NCBI GenBank assembly: GCA_023449275.1
Contig: JAEXJM010000068.1
Coordinates: forward strand, 1-64,000
Direction of reading: 5' to 3'
Origin: Pseudomonadota bacterium
Lineage (GTDB): Bacteria > Pseudomonadota > Gammaproteobacteria > Burkholderiales > Burkholderiaceae_D
Length of the DNA: 64,000 nt
Under the pieces are notes generated by a model. The model saw only the letters and a list, made by a program, of their open reading frames with translations. It was not told where the DNA came from and did no database searches. Below, piece after piece: positions 1 through 10,140 of the stretch. Position 1 is the first letter of the stretch, and every line of letters begins with the position of its first letter. The position numbers and the translations under genes are program-made.

Positions 1-981
<981 letters not shown>

Positions 982-993
982 GCAAGAGATATA

Positions 994-1021
994 ACAGGCA
1001 CAAACCTTGTGCCTGTTTTTT
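994..1021 (+). terminator. Intrinsic terminator after mreB
   Basis: A perfect 10-bp stem (994-1003 with 1007-1016) closes a 3-nt loop and runs into a T tract. It lies 13 nt after the mreB stop and about 50 nt before mreC, so it probably attenuates transcription and gives mreB higher mRNA levels than mreCD (inference). Confidence 0.85.
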
Positions 1022-1070
1022 ATACTGCCGTGAGGCAGTTCACGTATCAGTTGTTTTGGTCAGTCATTGT

Positions 1071-1988
1071 ATGCAATACGGTCCACCGCCTCTATTCAAA
1101 CAAGGAACGCCTGCGAGAGTAAAGGTCATTATTTTCGTGCTGGCCGCGATTGCCCTGTTGTTTGTCGATTCCCATCTTCAGGTGCTGGGCCATGTCCGCA
1201 ATGCAGTCGGTATGGTGCTTTATCCGATCCAGAAAGTGGCAATGGTGCCGCGCGACATTTATGATACGGCGGATGAGTACCTGACCTCTGTCGCAACACT
1301 TCATGAGGAAGTATCCGAATGGCGTGAGAAATCCATGCTGGATGCGGCCCGCATCCAGCGGGCCCAATTGCTCGAAAATGAAAATGCCCAGTTACGGGAA
1401 CTGCTGGGGATGAGCAGGCGGGTCAGCATCAAGTCGCTTCCGGCTGAAATCCTGTATGACGCCCGCAATACCTTCGTTCGAAAGGTGATCCTGAACAAGG
1501 GATCGCAGGATGGGGTTTTGCCGGGACAGGCCGTTATCGACGACAAAGGCGTGATCGGACAGGTGACGGACGTGTATCTCAAGACGTGTGAAGTGACACT
1601 TCTGACGGACAAGGATCAGGCTATTCCGGTATTGAACGTCCGCAGTGGCGAACGTAGCGTTGCCTATGGCCGTGGCCAGTCCGGTTATCTGGAATTGCGT
1701 TTCATGATGGCGAACGCCGATATCCAGCCCGATGATCTGCTGGTGACGTCCGGTATAGATGGTGTGTACCCAGCCGGGCTCGCTGTCGGAAAAGTTGCCC
1801 GGATTCGGGATAATTCAACCGGATCGTTCGATCATGTGATTTGTGAGCCTGTCGCGGGCATCAACCGTAACAGGCAGGTTCTGGTGCTCCTGTCCGATAC
1901 GGCCATCCCGCCGCGTCCGACGGCTGCAGACAGAACCGTAAATACGCGGCAACGGGTCAGTCCCAAAACCGTGGAACCGAGGAAATAA
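1071..1988 (+). CDS. mreC: Rod shape-determining protein MreC
   Basis: Bitopic inner-membrane protein that links MreB and MreD to the PBP2/RodA synthase from the periplasm. The 305-residue product has a short basic cytoplasmic N-terminus containing PPPLFKQG, one membrane helix at about residues 18-35 (IIFVLAAIALLFV), a coiled coil at about 60-105 rich in Glu/Leu/Gln, and then the paired beta-barrel domain (for example GVIGQVTDVY). I chose ATG 1071 over an upstream in-frame TTG at 1056 because beta-proteobacterial MreC proteins start with a Met-x-Tyr-x-PPPLFKQG segment. mreD follows 12 nt later. Confidence 0.95.
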   Translation: MQYGPPPLFKQGTPARVKVIIFVLAAIALLFVDSHLQVLGHVRNAVGMVLYPIQKVAMVPRDIYDTADEYLTSVATLHEEVSEWREKSMLDAARIQRAQLLENENAQLRELLGMSRRVSIKSLPAEILYDARNTFVRKVILNKGSQDGVLPGQAVIDDKGVIGQVTDVYLKTCEVTLLTDKDQAIPVLNVRSGERSVAYGRGQSGYLELRFMMANADIQPDDLLVTSGIDGVYPAGLAVGKVARIRDNSTGSFDHVICEPVAGINRNRQVLVLLSDTAIPPRPTAADRTVNTRQRVSPKTVEPRK

Positions 1989-2000
1989 GGCAGAACCAGG

Positions 2001-2516
2001 ATGAAACCGATACCCGAACGTATCTTGCTGCCGGTCAGCCCTGTTTTTATCGCGATCACTCTTTTTGTCGCATTCCTGTTCAATATCCAGCCGTGGGGCC
2101 ATTGGGTCGGTGTCCCCGATTTTGTCGCGCTGGTACTGGTTTTCTGGGGAGTCCACCAGCCGCGGCGGGTCGGGATGGGGATTGCCTTTTTCATGGGCCT
2201 GCTAATGGATGTGAATGACGCCACTTTGCTGGGTGAAAATGCGCTGGCCTATGTTCTTCTGAGTTATGTCGCCATCACACTGCATCGTCGCATTTTATGG
2301 TTTCCGTTGAAAAAACAGGTCTGGTATATCCTGATTCTGTTGCTGTCTTCACAACTGATACAGATGCTCATCCAGTATATCGTCAGTCATCGCACGTCAA
2401 GCTGGTTATATTTGATTGACAGTTGTGTCGGTGCATTATTGTGGCCGCTTGTAACCATGATTCTGCTGGCGCCGCAACGCCGTTCCGTTGATACCGATCT
2501 GGACCGTCCGTTATGA
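2001..2516 (+). CDS. mreD: Rod shape-determining protein MreD
   Basis: Small multi-pass inner-membrane member of the elongasome; its biochemical role is structural. The protein has 171 residues and about five hydrophobic helices (for example FIAITLFVAFLFNI near residue 15 and VWYILILLLSSQLIQMLI near 110). A purine-rich ribosome site precedes ATG 2001. Its position between mreC and mrdA is the standard order and supports the call, since MreD sequence is poorly conserved. Confidence 0.93.
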   Translation: MKPIPERILLPVSPVFIAITLFVAFLFNIQPWGHWVGVPDFVALVLVFWGVHQPRRVGMGIAFFMGLLMDVNDATLLGENALAYVLLSYVAITLHRRILWFPLKKQVWYILILLLSSQLIQMLIQYIVSHRTSSWLYLIDSCVGALLWPLVTMILLAPQRRSVDTDLDRPL

Positions 2517-2598
2517 ATGCCAGAATAAAAGTTATCCGGATTGTCGGGTATGGGATAGTCCTGTCAGCAGGTAAAAACGGTCTGTATGGTTCAATGTC

Positions 2599-4557
2599 AT
2601 GGCAAGCCTGAACGATAGCGAACGTGAATTGCACCGATTCCGCAACCGGATTGCGGCATTGGTCGTTTTTGTTCTCATCTGTTTTTTCTTTCTGTTGCTG
2701 CGTTTCATCTGGGTACAGATCGTCCGGCACAGCAATTATGTCGCACAGGCAGAAGAAAACCGTATTTCCATCGTTCCGACCATGCCGAGCCGGGGTATCA
2801 TCATGGATCGCAACGGTGTCATTCTCGCGAACAATTATTCCGCTTATACACTCGAACTCACGCCTGCCAAAATCGGTGCGAAAATGGAAGACGTCATCGA
2901 GGAACTGTCCGGGATCGTTGAAATCACCCCACGGGACAGAAAGCGTTTCAAAAAACGGATGGAAGAAGCCAAACGTTTCGAGAGCATCGTTTTGAAAGCC
3001 AAGCTGACAGATGAGGAAGTGGCCCGTTTCACGGTACAACGGTATCGTTTTCCCGGAGTGGAAGTTCAGGCACGTATGTTCCGACAGTACCCTCTTGGTG
3101 ATGTCGCGTCTCATGTCATCGGGTATATCGGTCGTATGAGCCAGAAGGATCTCGATAATTTGCCGGAAGAAGAGGAAACGAACTATCAGGGAACGACCCA
3201 TTACGGCAAGGAAGGACTGGAAAAGAGCTACGAACGTATCCTGCATGGTTCGACCGGCTATGAAGAGATGGAAGTGGCTGCCAGTGGACGGGCGGTCAGA
3301 ACGCTTTCGACACATCCGACCATTCCGGGAAACAATCTGGTCCTCTCGATCGATATCGAATTGCAGAAAGTGGTTGAAGCCGCTTTCGGAAAACGGCGTG
3401 GTGCTCTGGTCGCCATGGATCCGACAACGGGGGAAGTGCTCGCTTATGTTTCCAAACCGACGTTCGATCCGAATCTGTTCGTCGATGGCATCGACCAGCA
3501 GAACTGGGATGAACTGAATAACTCGATTAACAGGCCATTGATCAACCGTCCTCTTCGGGGAGCCTATCCTCCGGGATCGACCTATAAACCGTTCATGGCA
3601 CTGGCAGCCCTTGAACTCGGGTACAGGACACCTGGCCAGGCTATCAGTGATCCGGGCTATTTCGACTACGGCAACCACCGTTTCCGGGATGACAAGAAGG
3701 GGGGGCACGGTATCGTGGACATGTACAAATCCATTGTCCAGTCGTGCGATACCTATTACTATGTTCTGGCGGCTCAAATGGGAGTCGATACCATGCATGA
3801 CTTCATGAAGCAGTTCGGTTTCGGGGAGTTGACCGGTATCGACCTGGCTCACGAAAGAAGAGGCATTCTTCCATCAACGGAATGGAAACGGAACGCATAC
3901 CGCAATCCGAACCAGAAAAAGTGGTATGCCGGTGAAACGATCTCTCTTGGGATTGGACAGGGGTATAACACGTTCACTCCACTTCAACTGGCATATGCAA
4001 CTGCCTTGCTGGTCAATGGCGGTTCCGCCGCACGGCCTCATCTTGTCAAGGAAATCGAAGACGGCATAAGCCGTGAACGGCGCCCGGTAACGACAGAAAC
4101 GGTCAGGCTCGATGTCAAACCTGAAAATATCGAAGTCATCAAGAGGGCGATGGTCGGGGTCGTGAAAGAAGGGACGGCTGCAAGGGTTTTCGGTGGGGCA
4201 GGCTATGTTTCGGGGGGAAAGACCGGTACGGCACAGGTGATCACCATCGGCAAGAACGAAACCTACAATGCGGCAGCACTCGCCGAACATAAACGGGATC
4301 ATGCGTTGTATACCGCTTTTGCTCCGGTCGACAATCCGAAAATCGTGATTGCCCTGATTGTCGAGAATGCCGGTTTCGGTGCATCGGCTGCCGCTCCGAT
4401 TGCACGCAAGGCAATGGATTATTTCTTCTATGGCAAGAAATCGACCCCTGAAGCGACTCCGTCCGTCAGTGAAGATACTGCCCCTGAAGATACAGATGAT
4501 TCCCAACCGGTATTGGTGCCGCCTGATTCCGGTGAAGACAGTAACGACGAGGGGTGA
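2599..4557 (+). CDS. mrdA: Penicillin-binding protein 2 (peptidoglycan D,D-transpeptidase MrdA)
   Basis: Class B PBP that crosslinks peptidoglycan for side-wall growth, working with RodA. The 652-residue protein has an N-terminal membrane helix (LVVFVLICFFFLLLRFIW), a pedestal domain, and a C-terminal transpeptidase with all three active-site motifs: STYK (SxxK), the SCD motif in QSCDTYY, and KTG in SGGKTGTAQ. The C-terminal ~35 residues form an acidic Pro/Ser/Glu tail beyond the catalytic domain. The start at 2599 lacks an obvious ribosome site; no better in-frame start lies between it and mreD. Only 6 nt separate it from rodA, so the two are translated together. Confidence 0.96.
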   Translation: MASLNDSERELHRFRNRIAALVVFVLICFFFLLLRFIWVQIVRHSNYVAQAEENRISIVPTMPSRGIIMDRNGVILANNYSAYTLELTPAKIGAKMEDVIEELSGIVEITPRDRKRFKKRMEEAKRFESIVLKAKLTDEEVARFTVQRYRFPGVEVQARMFRQYPLGDVASHVIGYIGRMSQKDLDNLPEEEETNYQGTTHYGKEGLEKSYERILHGSTGYEEMEVAASGRAVRTLSTHPTIPGNNLVLSIDIELQKVVEAAFGKRRGALVAMDPTTGEVLAYVSKPTFDPNLFVDGIDQQNWDELNNSINRPLINRPLRGAYPPGSTYKPFMALAALELGYRTPGQAISDPGYFDYGNHRFRDDKKGGHGIVDMYKSIVQSCDTYYYVLAAQMGVDTMHDFMKQFGFGELTGIDLAHERRGILPSTEWKRNAYRNPNQKKWYAGETISLGIGQGYNTFTPLQLAYATALLVNGGSAARPHLVKEIEDGISRERRPVTTETVRLDVKPENIEVIKRAMVGVVKEGTAARVFGGAGYVSGGKTGTAQVITIGKNETYNAAALAEHKRDHALYTAFAPVDNPKIVIALIVENAGFGASAAAPIARKAMDYFFYGKKSTPEATPSVSEDTAPEDTDDSQPVLVPPDSGEDSNDEG

Positions 4558-4563
4558 TGGTCA

Positions 4564-5676
4564 ATGGATATTCCAGATAAAGAAACTCTGCTGATGCGAC
4601 TGAAACATTATCTCAGCGTGTTTGACGGGCCTCTCGCATTGATCATTTTCCTGATCATGTCGGTTGGTATTATCACGCTGTATTCGGCCGGCATCGATTT
4701 TCCAGGGCGTGTTGAAGACCAGCTCAGAAATATCATTTTCGGGTTCATCATCATGTGGATTGCCGCCAGCGTGCCGCCTCAGACGCTGATGCGTTTTGCC
4801 GTTCCTGTTTATACCTTCGGAATCGCGTTATTGCTGGCTGTTGCGGCGTTTGGACTTGTCAAAAAAGGGGCCCGGCGCTGGCTGAATATCGGTATCGTCA
4901 TTCAGCCATCCGAAATCATGAAAATCGCTGTTCCACTCATGCTGGCCTGGTTTTTCCAGAAACGTGAAGGCCATTTGGGCTGGCGGGAATATGGCATTGC
5001 TTTCGTATTGCTGGCTGTTCCAGCCGGTTTGATCATGAAGCAACCTGATCTTGGGACAGCCTTGCTTGTAGCGGCAACAGGTTGTTACGTCATTTTCCTG
5101 GCCGGTCTGGCCTGGAAAGTCATTATTTCCCTGTTCGTGGCAGGACTGGCCAGTTTGCCGATTGTCTGGACACTGTTGCATGATTACCAGCGCCATAGGG
5201 TGATGATGCTGATCGATCCGACATCCGATCCTTTGGGCAAAGGTTTCCATATCATTCAGTCGGTCATCGCTATCGGGTCTGGCGGCATTACCGGAAAAGG
5301 CTGGTTGCATGGAACACAGGCTTATTTGCATTTCATTCCAGAGCGGACAACGGACTTCATTTTTGCTGTTTTTGCCGAGGAATTCGGCCTGATCGGCAAC
5401 CTGATTCTGATGGCGCTTTATCTTTGTCTGATCGGGCGTGGTTTGATGATCGCATTACATGCCTCTTCCCTGTTTTCCCGCTTGCTGGCAGGGGCCATTA
5501 CAATGATGTTTTTCATGTATGCCTTCGTCAATATCGGTATGGTCAGTGGCATATTGCCGGTCGTCGGCGTGCCGTTGCCATTCATGAGTTATGGCGGCAC
5601 GGCAATGGTCACTCTGGGGCTCGGAGCCGGAATTCTGATGAGTATCCAGAGACATCGCAAACTCGTGCAAACCTGA
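4564..5676 (+). CDS. mrdB: Rod shape-determining protein RodA (SEDS glycosyltransferase)
   Basis: SEDS-family lipid II polymerase that makes glycan strands for elongation together with PBP2. The 370-residue protein has about ten membrane helices. It contains the SEDS features QPSEIMKIAVPL (helix 3 region), the QPDLGTA motif, a periplasmic loop with ERTTDFIFAVFAEEFGLIG carrying the conserved acidic residue, and the C-terminal PLPFMSYGG motif. Length and motifs match full-length RodA rather than FtsW. It is the promoter-distal member of the mre-mrd run. Confidence 0.96.
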   Translation: MDIPDKETLLMRLKHYLSVFDGPLALIIFLIMSVGIITLYSAGIDFPGRVEDQLRNIIFGFIIMWIAASVPPQTLMRFAVPVYTFGIALLLAVAAFGLVKKGARRWLNIGIVIQPSEIMKIAVPLMLAWFFQKREGHLGWREYGIAFVLLAVPAGLIMKQPDLGTALLVAATGCYVIFLAGLAWKVIISLFVAGLASLPIVWTLLHDYQRHRVMMLIDPTSDPLGKGFHIIQSVIAIGSGGITGKGWLHGTQAYLHFIPERTTDFIFAVFAEEFGLIGNLILMALYLCLIGRGLMIALHASSLFSRLLAGAITMMFFMYAFVNIGMVSGILPVVGVPLPFMSYGGTAMVTLGLGAGILMSIQRHRKLVQT

Positions 5677-5871
5677 TTTTTCCGTTTTCATTGCGTTTTT
5701 TCACAACAATCAGGGTGTTTGGCGTTTCCTGTGGATGAAAAATGGCGTCAACTTGGGTTATACTTTGAGCAAATACTTAGCTTTTAGGGCTAATTGTCTC
5801 ATTTTTCACAGTTTTTGGAGAACGATCCATCCGTTTTGACCGGGCTTCGTTTTTATAAAAGGCGGAAAAAG

Positions 5872-6858
5872 ATGCTATCTCTGAAAAATCGCAAATGTCT
5901 TGTTATGGCAGCGTTGCTTGCATCGGCGTGTGCGCTGGTTTTGTCAGGCTGCAGTACGACATCGACTTCTTTCGGAAAAGTCGCCTCCAGAAAATCAGGA
6001 AAAATCAAATCCACAAAGGGCGGAGGATATTATCTGGACGATGGCCCGATGGATGAAATTCCGGAAAACCTGATGGACGTGCCTGATGCGGTACCAAAGG
6101 TAGAACCCATCCGGACGGCAAACGGCAGGCCTTATGTCGTTTTCGGCAGGACTTATACCCCGATGACGGAATTGCGGCCTTATAAAAAAACAGGCGTCGG
6201 CAGCTGGTATGGCAAGAAATTTCACGGCCAGAAAACGTCATCGGGTGAGCCATACGATATGTTTGCAATGACAGCAGCTCATCCGACTCTCCCGATTCCC
6301 AGTTATGCACGGGTGACGAGTCTTGAAACGGGAAAACAGGTGATCGTCAAGGTCAACGACAGGGGGCCTTTCCTGTCGGATCGCATTATCGATCTTTCCT
6401 ATACGGCTGCGTACAAGCTGGGTTATCTGAACAAGGGAAGCGGGCAATTACAGGTGGAACTCCTGTTGCCGGATGAAATCGAACGTATCAATCTGGCGAG
6501 AAACAACGCTTATTCACCTGTGGACAAACCGGTTGTTGCCGTCACAACACCTGTTCAGCAAACGGAGACCGCGGCTGCGGTCAATACGGCCAAATCGGCT
6601 GAACGGCCAGTCAGGACAGCAGTATCCGGGTCAGGGTATTACCTCCAGTTGGGCGCCTACCAGGAAGCCGGCAATGCACAGTCCTATCAGGAGAAATTTG
6701 CCATGAGCCTGTCTCACAAATTGCCTGCACTGGAAATAGTCCAGATGGGAAATTTCTATAAACTGCTGGCAGGCCCTTATCCTACTCTTGCTGATGCAAC
6801 GCAGGCTGTGGAAGAAATGAAAAGCATGGGAACACAGTCTTTCGTCGTTCGTCACTAG
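5872..6858 (+). CDS. rlpA: Septal ring lytic transglycosylase RlpA family lipoprotein
   Basis: Outer-membrane lipoprotein that cleaves or binds denuded glycan strands at division sites. From ATG 5872 the 328-residue protein starts with a lipoprotein signal peptide ending in the lipobox LSGC (Cys27). It then has the double-psi beta-barrel domain (GVGSWYGKKFHGQKTSSGE; VKVNDRGPF) and a C-terminal SPOR domain (YYLQLGAYQEAGNAQSYQEK to the end). An in-frame TTG at 5794 would place 26 extra residues before the signal peptide, so it was rejected. Linkage to rodA is the usual context. Confidence 0.94.
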   Translation: MLSLKNRKCLVMAALLASACALVLSGCSTTSTSFGKVASRKSGKIKSTKGGGYYLDDGPMDEIPENLMDVPDAVPKVEPIRTANGRPYVVFGRTYTPMTELRPYKKTGVGSWYGKKFHGQKTSSGEPYDMFAMTAAHPTLPIPSYARVTSLETGKQVIVKVNDRGPFLSDRIIDLSYTAAYKLGYLNKGSGQLQVELLLPDEIERINLARNNAYSPVDKPVVAVTTPVQQTETAAAVNTAKSAERPVRTAVSGSGYYLQLGAYQEAGNAQSYQEKFAMSLSHKLPALEIVQMGNFYKLLAGPYPTLADATQAVEEMKSMGTQSFVVRH

Positions 6859-6883
6859 AAACAGTCTGTCCTGAATGTCCAAC

Positions 6884-6913
6884 AAAAAAGGCAGGAACAT
6901 TCCTGCCTTTTTT
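6884..6913. terminator. Bidirectional terminator between rlpA and dksA
   Basis: The stem GGCAGGA/TCCTGCC (6890-6907, 4-nt loop) is flanked by an A run on the left and a T run on the right, so it can terminate rlpA on the plus strand and the convergent dksA-like gene on the minus strand. Confidence 0.88.
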
Positions 6914-6930
6914 AAATACGTCCGGTTTGC

Positions 6931-7374
6931 CTAGTCGCCGTAGAGCTTTTGCTTGAGTTCACGCCGTTGCTGTGCCTCGAGGGACAGGGTTGCCGTCGGT
7001 CGTGCCAGCAGTCTGGCTACCCCGATGGGTTCACCGGTTTCCACACACCATCCATAATCGCCGGTATCGATACTGGCAATCGATTGCTGGACTTTTTTCA
7101 GCAGTTTCCGTTCACGGTCACGGGTTCTCAGCTCAAGAGCATGCTCTTCCTCAATGGTCGCACGGTCAGCCGGATCAGGTACAAGAGTCGTTTCGCGGAG
7201 GTTTTCCGTGGTCTGGCCTGCATTTCTGATCAGATCCTGTTCCAGTTTCTGAAGGCGATCCTTGAAAAAGGCCAGCTGGGCTGGATTCATGTATTCGTCT
7301 TCACTCATTTTGAGAATTTCTTCCTCGGTGAGTAAAGGAGTCGTCGGTGTCGGTTTCTTCGTTTTGGTATTCAC
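6931..7374 (-). CDS. dksA: DksA-family RNA polymerase-binding factor (zinc-finger cysteines missing)
   Basis: Small RNA polymerase secondary-channel protein that, with ppGpp, adjusts transcription in the stringent response. The 147-residue product has an N-terminal helix, the coiled-coil hairpin with a D-P-A-D-x-A tip (LVPDPADRATIEEE), and the C-terminal globular domain. Where classical DksA carries four zinc-binding cysteines (CxxC and CxxC), this protein has CVETGEP and ATLSLEAQ, leaving only the first Cys. Zinc binding is therefore unlikely, as in cysteine-poor DksA variants known in other Proteobacteria. The preserved DPAD tip argues that it still acts on RNA polymerase. It is convergent with rlpA. 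Confidence 0.9.
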   Translation of the reverse strand: MNTKTKKPTPTTPLLTEEEILKMSEDEYMNPAQLAFFKDRLQKLEQDLIRNAGQTTENLRETTLVPDPADRATIEEEHALELRTRDRERKLLKKVQQSIASIDTGDYGWCVETGEPIGVARLLARPTATLSLEAQQRRELKQKLYGD

Positions 7375-7540
7375 GTTGCTTTTTCCTTTGCCTCAATAGA
7401 TAAATTTTCAATAACCGGCAACTTATTGCGGCATGTATTGCACTATGGATTGAAATACCCTGCAATTAAATTTAATCAACTCAATGATATCTGTCAAAAG
7501 CCGCAGTTAATTTTTTAAAAAAGCAGGTCGAAAATTTCAT

Positions 7541-8569
7541 TCAGTCTGCAAGACTATCATGGAGACCTTCCATAAAAATTGTCTTGGGTAGGTTTTTTCC
7601 AATAAAAACCATTTTACTTTCGGGAGGGTGGTTTTCATCCCACTTTTCAACGATGTCCGTTCCCATCAGTTGCTGTACTCCCTGAAAAACAACCTTTCTG
7701 TCGGCATCTTTCATATATAAAACGCCTTTATACCGTAACATCTGCGTGCCGTAAAGTGTGATCATCCTGTCGAAAAAGTCGTTGAGCCGGTTCGGATCGA
7801 ACGGCTTTTTACTATGAAAGACGAATGAATTGATATTGTCCAGATGATGGTGGGAACAGGCACACTCCGCTCCACATTCATGGTCGTGATGGTGATCATG
7901 TCCGTGTCCGTGATGAGGTTCGACATCATCAAGGCCGACTTTGGAACTCAGATTGAAACCGCGTAGGTCAAGCACTTCCGTGACGGAAACGCGCCCGAAA
8001 TCGACATGATGAATCGGTGCGTGTGGATTGATATGGCGAAGCCGGTGGGTCAGAATCTCAACGTCCTCGTCACTGACCAGATCCGTTTTTGAAATCAGGA
8101 GTCTGTCGGCATAACCGACCTGTTGGCGTGCCTGCTCGTACTCGTCGAGCTGCTGCATGGCAAAGACGGCATCCATCATAGTGACAATACCATCAAGCAT
8201 ATATTCACTGGCAACGGCATCTTCAATAAAAAATGTCTGGGCAACCGGGCCCGGATCGGCCAGCCCGGTCGTTTCGATAACGACCCGGTCGAAGTTCAGT
8301 TCACCATTTTTGAGTTTGTCTGCGAGTCTGGTCAGGGCGGTAACGAGATCGGAACGTATCGTACAGCAGATACAGCCATTGCTCATCTCGACGATTTGTT
8401 CGGCATCGTCCTGAACGAGGATATTGCTGTCGATATTTTCTTCACCGAATTCGTTTTCGATAACGGCAATACGCTGCTTGTGATGATTGTCCCTGAGAAT
8501 CCGGTTCAACAGGGTGGTTTTACCGGCACCCAGAAATCCGGTAATGATCGTAACAGGTATGAGTGACAT
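7541..8569 (-). CDS. CobW/COG0523-family GTP-dependent metallochaperone
   Basis: G3E-family P-loop GTPase; members insert zinc, cobalt or other metals into target proteins. The N-terminus carries the Walker A GFLGAGKTT, and further on lie the family metal motif CICC (NGCICCTIRSDL) and SKTDLV (the NKxD equivalent). A strongly His-rich stretch follows at about residues 205-235 (HHGHGHDHHHDHEC, then further Cys/His), before the C-terminal CobW_C domain. I chose the start MSLIPVTIITGF at 8569 because homologues begin there; an in-frame ATG at 8605 adds 12 polar residues. The metal is not determinable from sequence; a zinc-chaperone (ZNG1/YjiA-like) role is an inference from the His-rich loop. Confidence 0.88.
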   Translation of the reverse strand: MSLIPVTIITGFLGAGKTTLLNRILRDNHHKQRIAVIENEFGEENIDSNILVQDDAEQIVEMSNGCICCTIRSDLVTALTRLADKLKNGELNFDRVVIETTGLADPGPVAQTFFIEDAVASEYMLDGIVTMMDAVFAMQQLDEYEQARQQVGYADRLLISKTDLVSDEDVEILTHRLRHINPHAPIHHVDFGRVSVTEVLDLRGFNLSSKVGLDDVEPHHGHGHDHHHDHECGAECACSHHHLDNINSFVFHSKKPFDPNRLNDFFDRMITLYGTQMLRYKGVLYMKDADRKVVFQGVQQLMGTDIVEKWDENHPPESKMVFIGKNLPKTIFMEGLHDSLAD

Positions 8570-8964
8570 GATGGCATGGCCCGATTTATCAGTTTGGTGG
8601 GTCATATACTGGAAACGTAGCCAGAAACAGACCCGGCTTCAGGGAAAAGAGTATGCCCTGATTTTCACGCGAAAATCAAGCATCCCGCATTTTATGTCAC
8701 CGTTTTAAAAAGGAAAAATCCGGTTGGAATTTGCCAGGTCTCTTTTTGGGGGAAAGCATGAAAACATGATCGAGGAAGATGTGTCGTGGATTCTCCAACA
8801 CAGACCAACCGGCAGGTTGTTGTAAAAATGCCTCTCTTTTTATAACAAAAGAACGACGAACCTACTCAAAAGAAAACCGGTATGTTTCTCGTCAAATGGC
8901 AAAAAAGGGATTTGCAAATAATGAAGATGACTTTTGTCTTCATTCACTTCATATAGGTAAAACG
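8570..8964. other. Intergenic region upstream of porin 1, no gene recognised
   Basis: About 395 bp between the divergent CobW-type gene and the first porin. Part of the porin frame is open from 8779, but that translation lacks a signal peptide and codon bias, and the true start is at 8965. I saw no convincing -35/-10 pair, RNA gene or repeat. A long untranslated leader for the porin is plausible. Confidence 0.5.
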
Positions 8965-10089
8965 ATGAAAAAAACTCTTCTTGCATTGGCTATCATGGGT
9001 GCGTCGGCAGGTGCGGCATATGCCCAGTCCCATGTGACCATCTATGGTGTCGTCGATACTGGTATCGTCAAGGAAACCGGTACTGATGTACGTATGGGCA
9101 GCAATATCGACAGCCGGCTTGGATTCCGTGGTACCGAAGATCTGGGTTCCGGCATGAAAGCGACCTTCGAGCTGGAACGCCGTTTCAACCTGAACGACGG
9201 TACACAGAGCAATCCTCCGGAGTTCGATATCGACAATCCAATCACTAATGTTGCCGGCCTGGAAAGCGCTGACAGGACAAACTGGAATTACAATGACTTC
9301 ATCAGTGGAAAGCGAGTTGACTGGGTCGGTGCCGCCAATGTCGGCCTGAAAGGTGATGCGTGGGGACAGGTTCGTCTGGGACGTGTCAACAACCTGTCCG
9401 TTGAAACCTTCCGCATGCTGGATCCGTTCAACCAGTACGGCGTAGGTGCATCTCTGGCCAAAGCCAATATCCTGCGTTCCGAACAGCTCAGCAATACCAT
9501 CCGTTACGACAGCCCGTCCTGGAGCGGCTTCGGATTCGGTGCGACCTATACTTTGGGCCAGAACAGCAAGGGGAGCACTCCATCCGCTCTCTTCTATGAT
9601 CGGATCGGCAATGACGGTTGGGCAGTCAACCTGAAGTATGATAATGGCCCTGTCCTGTTGCTGGCCAACTACGACAGAGCGGCCGATTCCAATGATTCCT
9701 ACTCCTGGAATGTAGGCGGCGCTTATGATTTTGCCGGTTTCAAGGTTTCACTGGGCTATCAGGATTCCCGCTTCAAATTGTTCGAAGCGGCCGGTAGTGG
9801 TGCCATGAAAGAAAAAGACTGGATCGTCGGCCTGCAATACAAGACCGGTCCTCATACTCTTGGTGCATCGTACAACCGCGGCAAGGTCGAAGTTGCCGGA
9901 ACGGCACTTGACGGGAGCACCAACAAATACGCTTTGGGCTATACCTATGGCCTGTCCAAACGTACTTCCGTTTATGCCAACGTAGCCTATACCGATAATG
10001 ACAAGGAAATCGCCGGCTGGTACAACCTCAACGGCTCGAACAGAGACTCCGTTACCGGCGTACAGGTTGGCCTGACACATAAGTTCTAA
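8965..10089 (+). CDS. Gram-negative trimeric porin, paralogue 1
   Basis: Outer-membrane general porin of the beta-proteobacterial (Gram_neg_porin, OmpC/Omp32-like) family that lets small hydrophilic or anionic solutes through. The 374-residue product has a 20-residue signal peptide (MKKTLLALAIMGASAGAAYA, cleaved before Gln-Ser). The mature start VTIYGVVDTGI and the GFRGTEDLGSGMKATFELE strand pair are hallmarks, and the protein ends in the aromatic C-terminal residue (..VGLTHKF) used by the BAM complex. ATG 8965 has AGGT 8-10 nt upstream. It is followed by a very similar second porin; the two differ mainly in loops and arose by tandem duplication. Confidence 0.93.
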   Translation: MKKTLLALAIMGASAGAAYAQSHVTIYGVVDTGIVKETGTDVRMGSNIDSRLGFRGTEDLGSGMKATFELERRFNLNDGTQSNPPEFDIDNPITNVAGLESADRTNWNYNDFISGKRVDWVGAANVGLKGDAWGQVRLGRVNNLSVETFRMLDPFNQYGVGASLAKANILRSEQLSNTIRYDSPSWSGFGFGATYTLGQNSKGSTPSALFYDRIGNDGWAVNLKYDNGPVLLLANYDRAADSNDSYSWNVGGAYDFAGFKVSLGYQDSRFKLFEAAGSGAMKEKDWIVGLQYKTGPHTLGASYNRGKVEVAGTALDGSTNKYALGYTYGLSKRTSVYANVAYTDNDKEIAGWYNLNGSNRDSVTGVQVGLTHKF

Positions 10090-10112
10090 CTAGCCAGTCC
10101 GGTTCTTTGTAG

Positions 10113-10140
10113 AAAAAGGGCAGCCGAAGCTGCCCTTTTT
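10113..10140 (+). terminator. Terminator after porin 1
   Basis: Perfect 12-bp stem (AAAAAGGGCAGC with its complement) around a CGAA loop, ending in five Ts, 24 nt after the porin stop. Each porin therefore has its own terminator and probably its own promoter. Confidence 0.9.

Noticed and set aside
2383..3852. A 489-codon minus-strand frame inside mrdA and mreD
   Set aside because: Overlaps two certain essential genes on the other strand and has no protein-like motifs.
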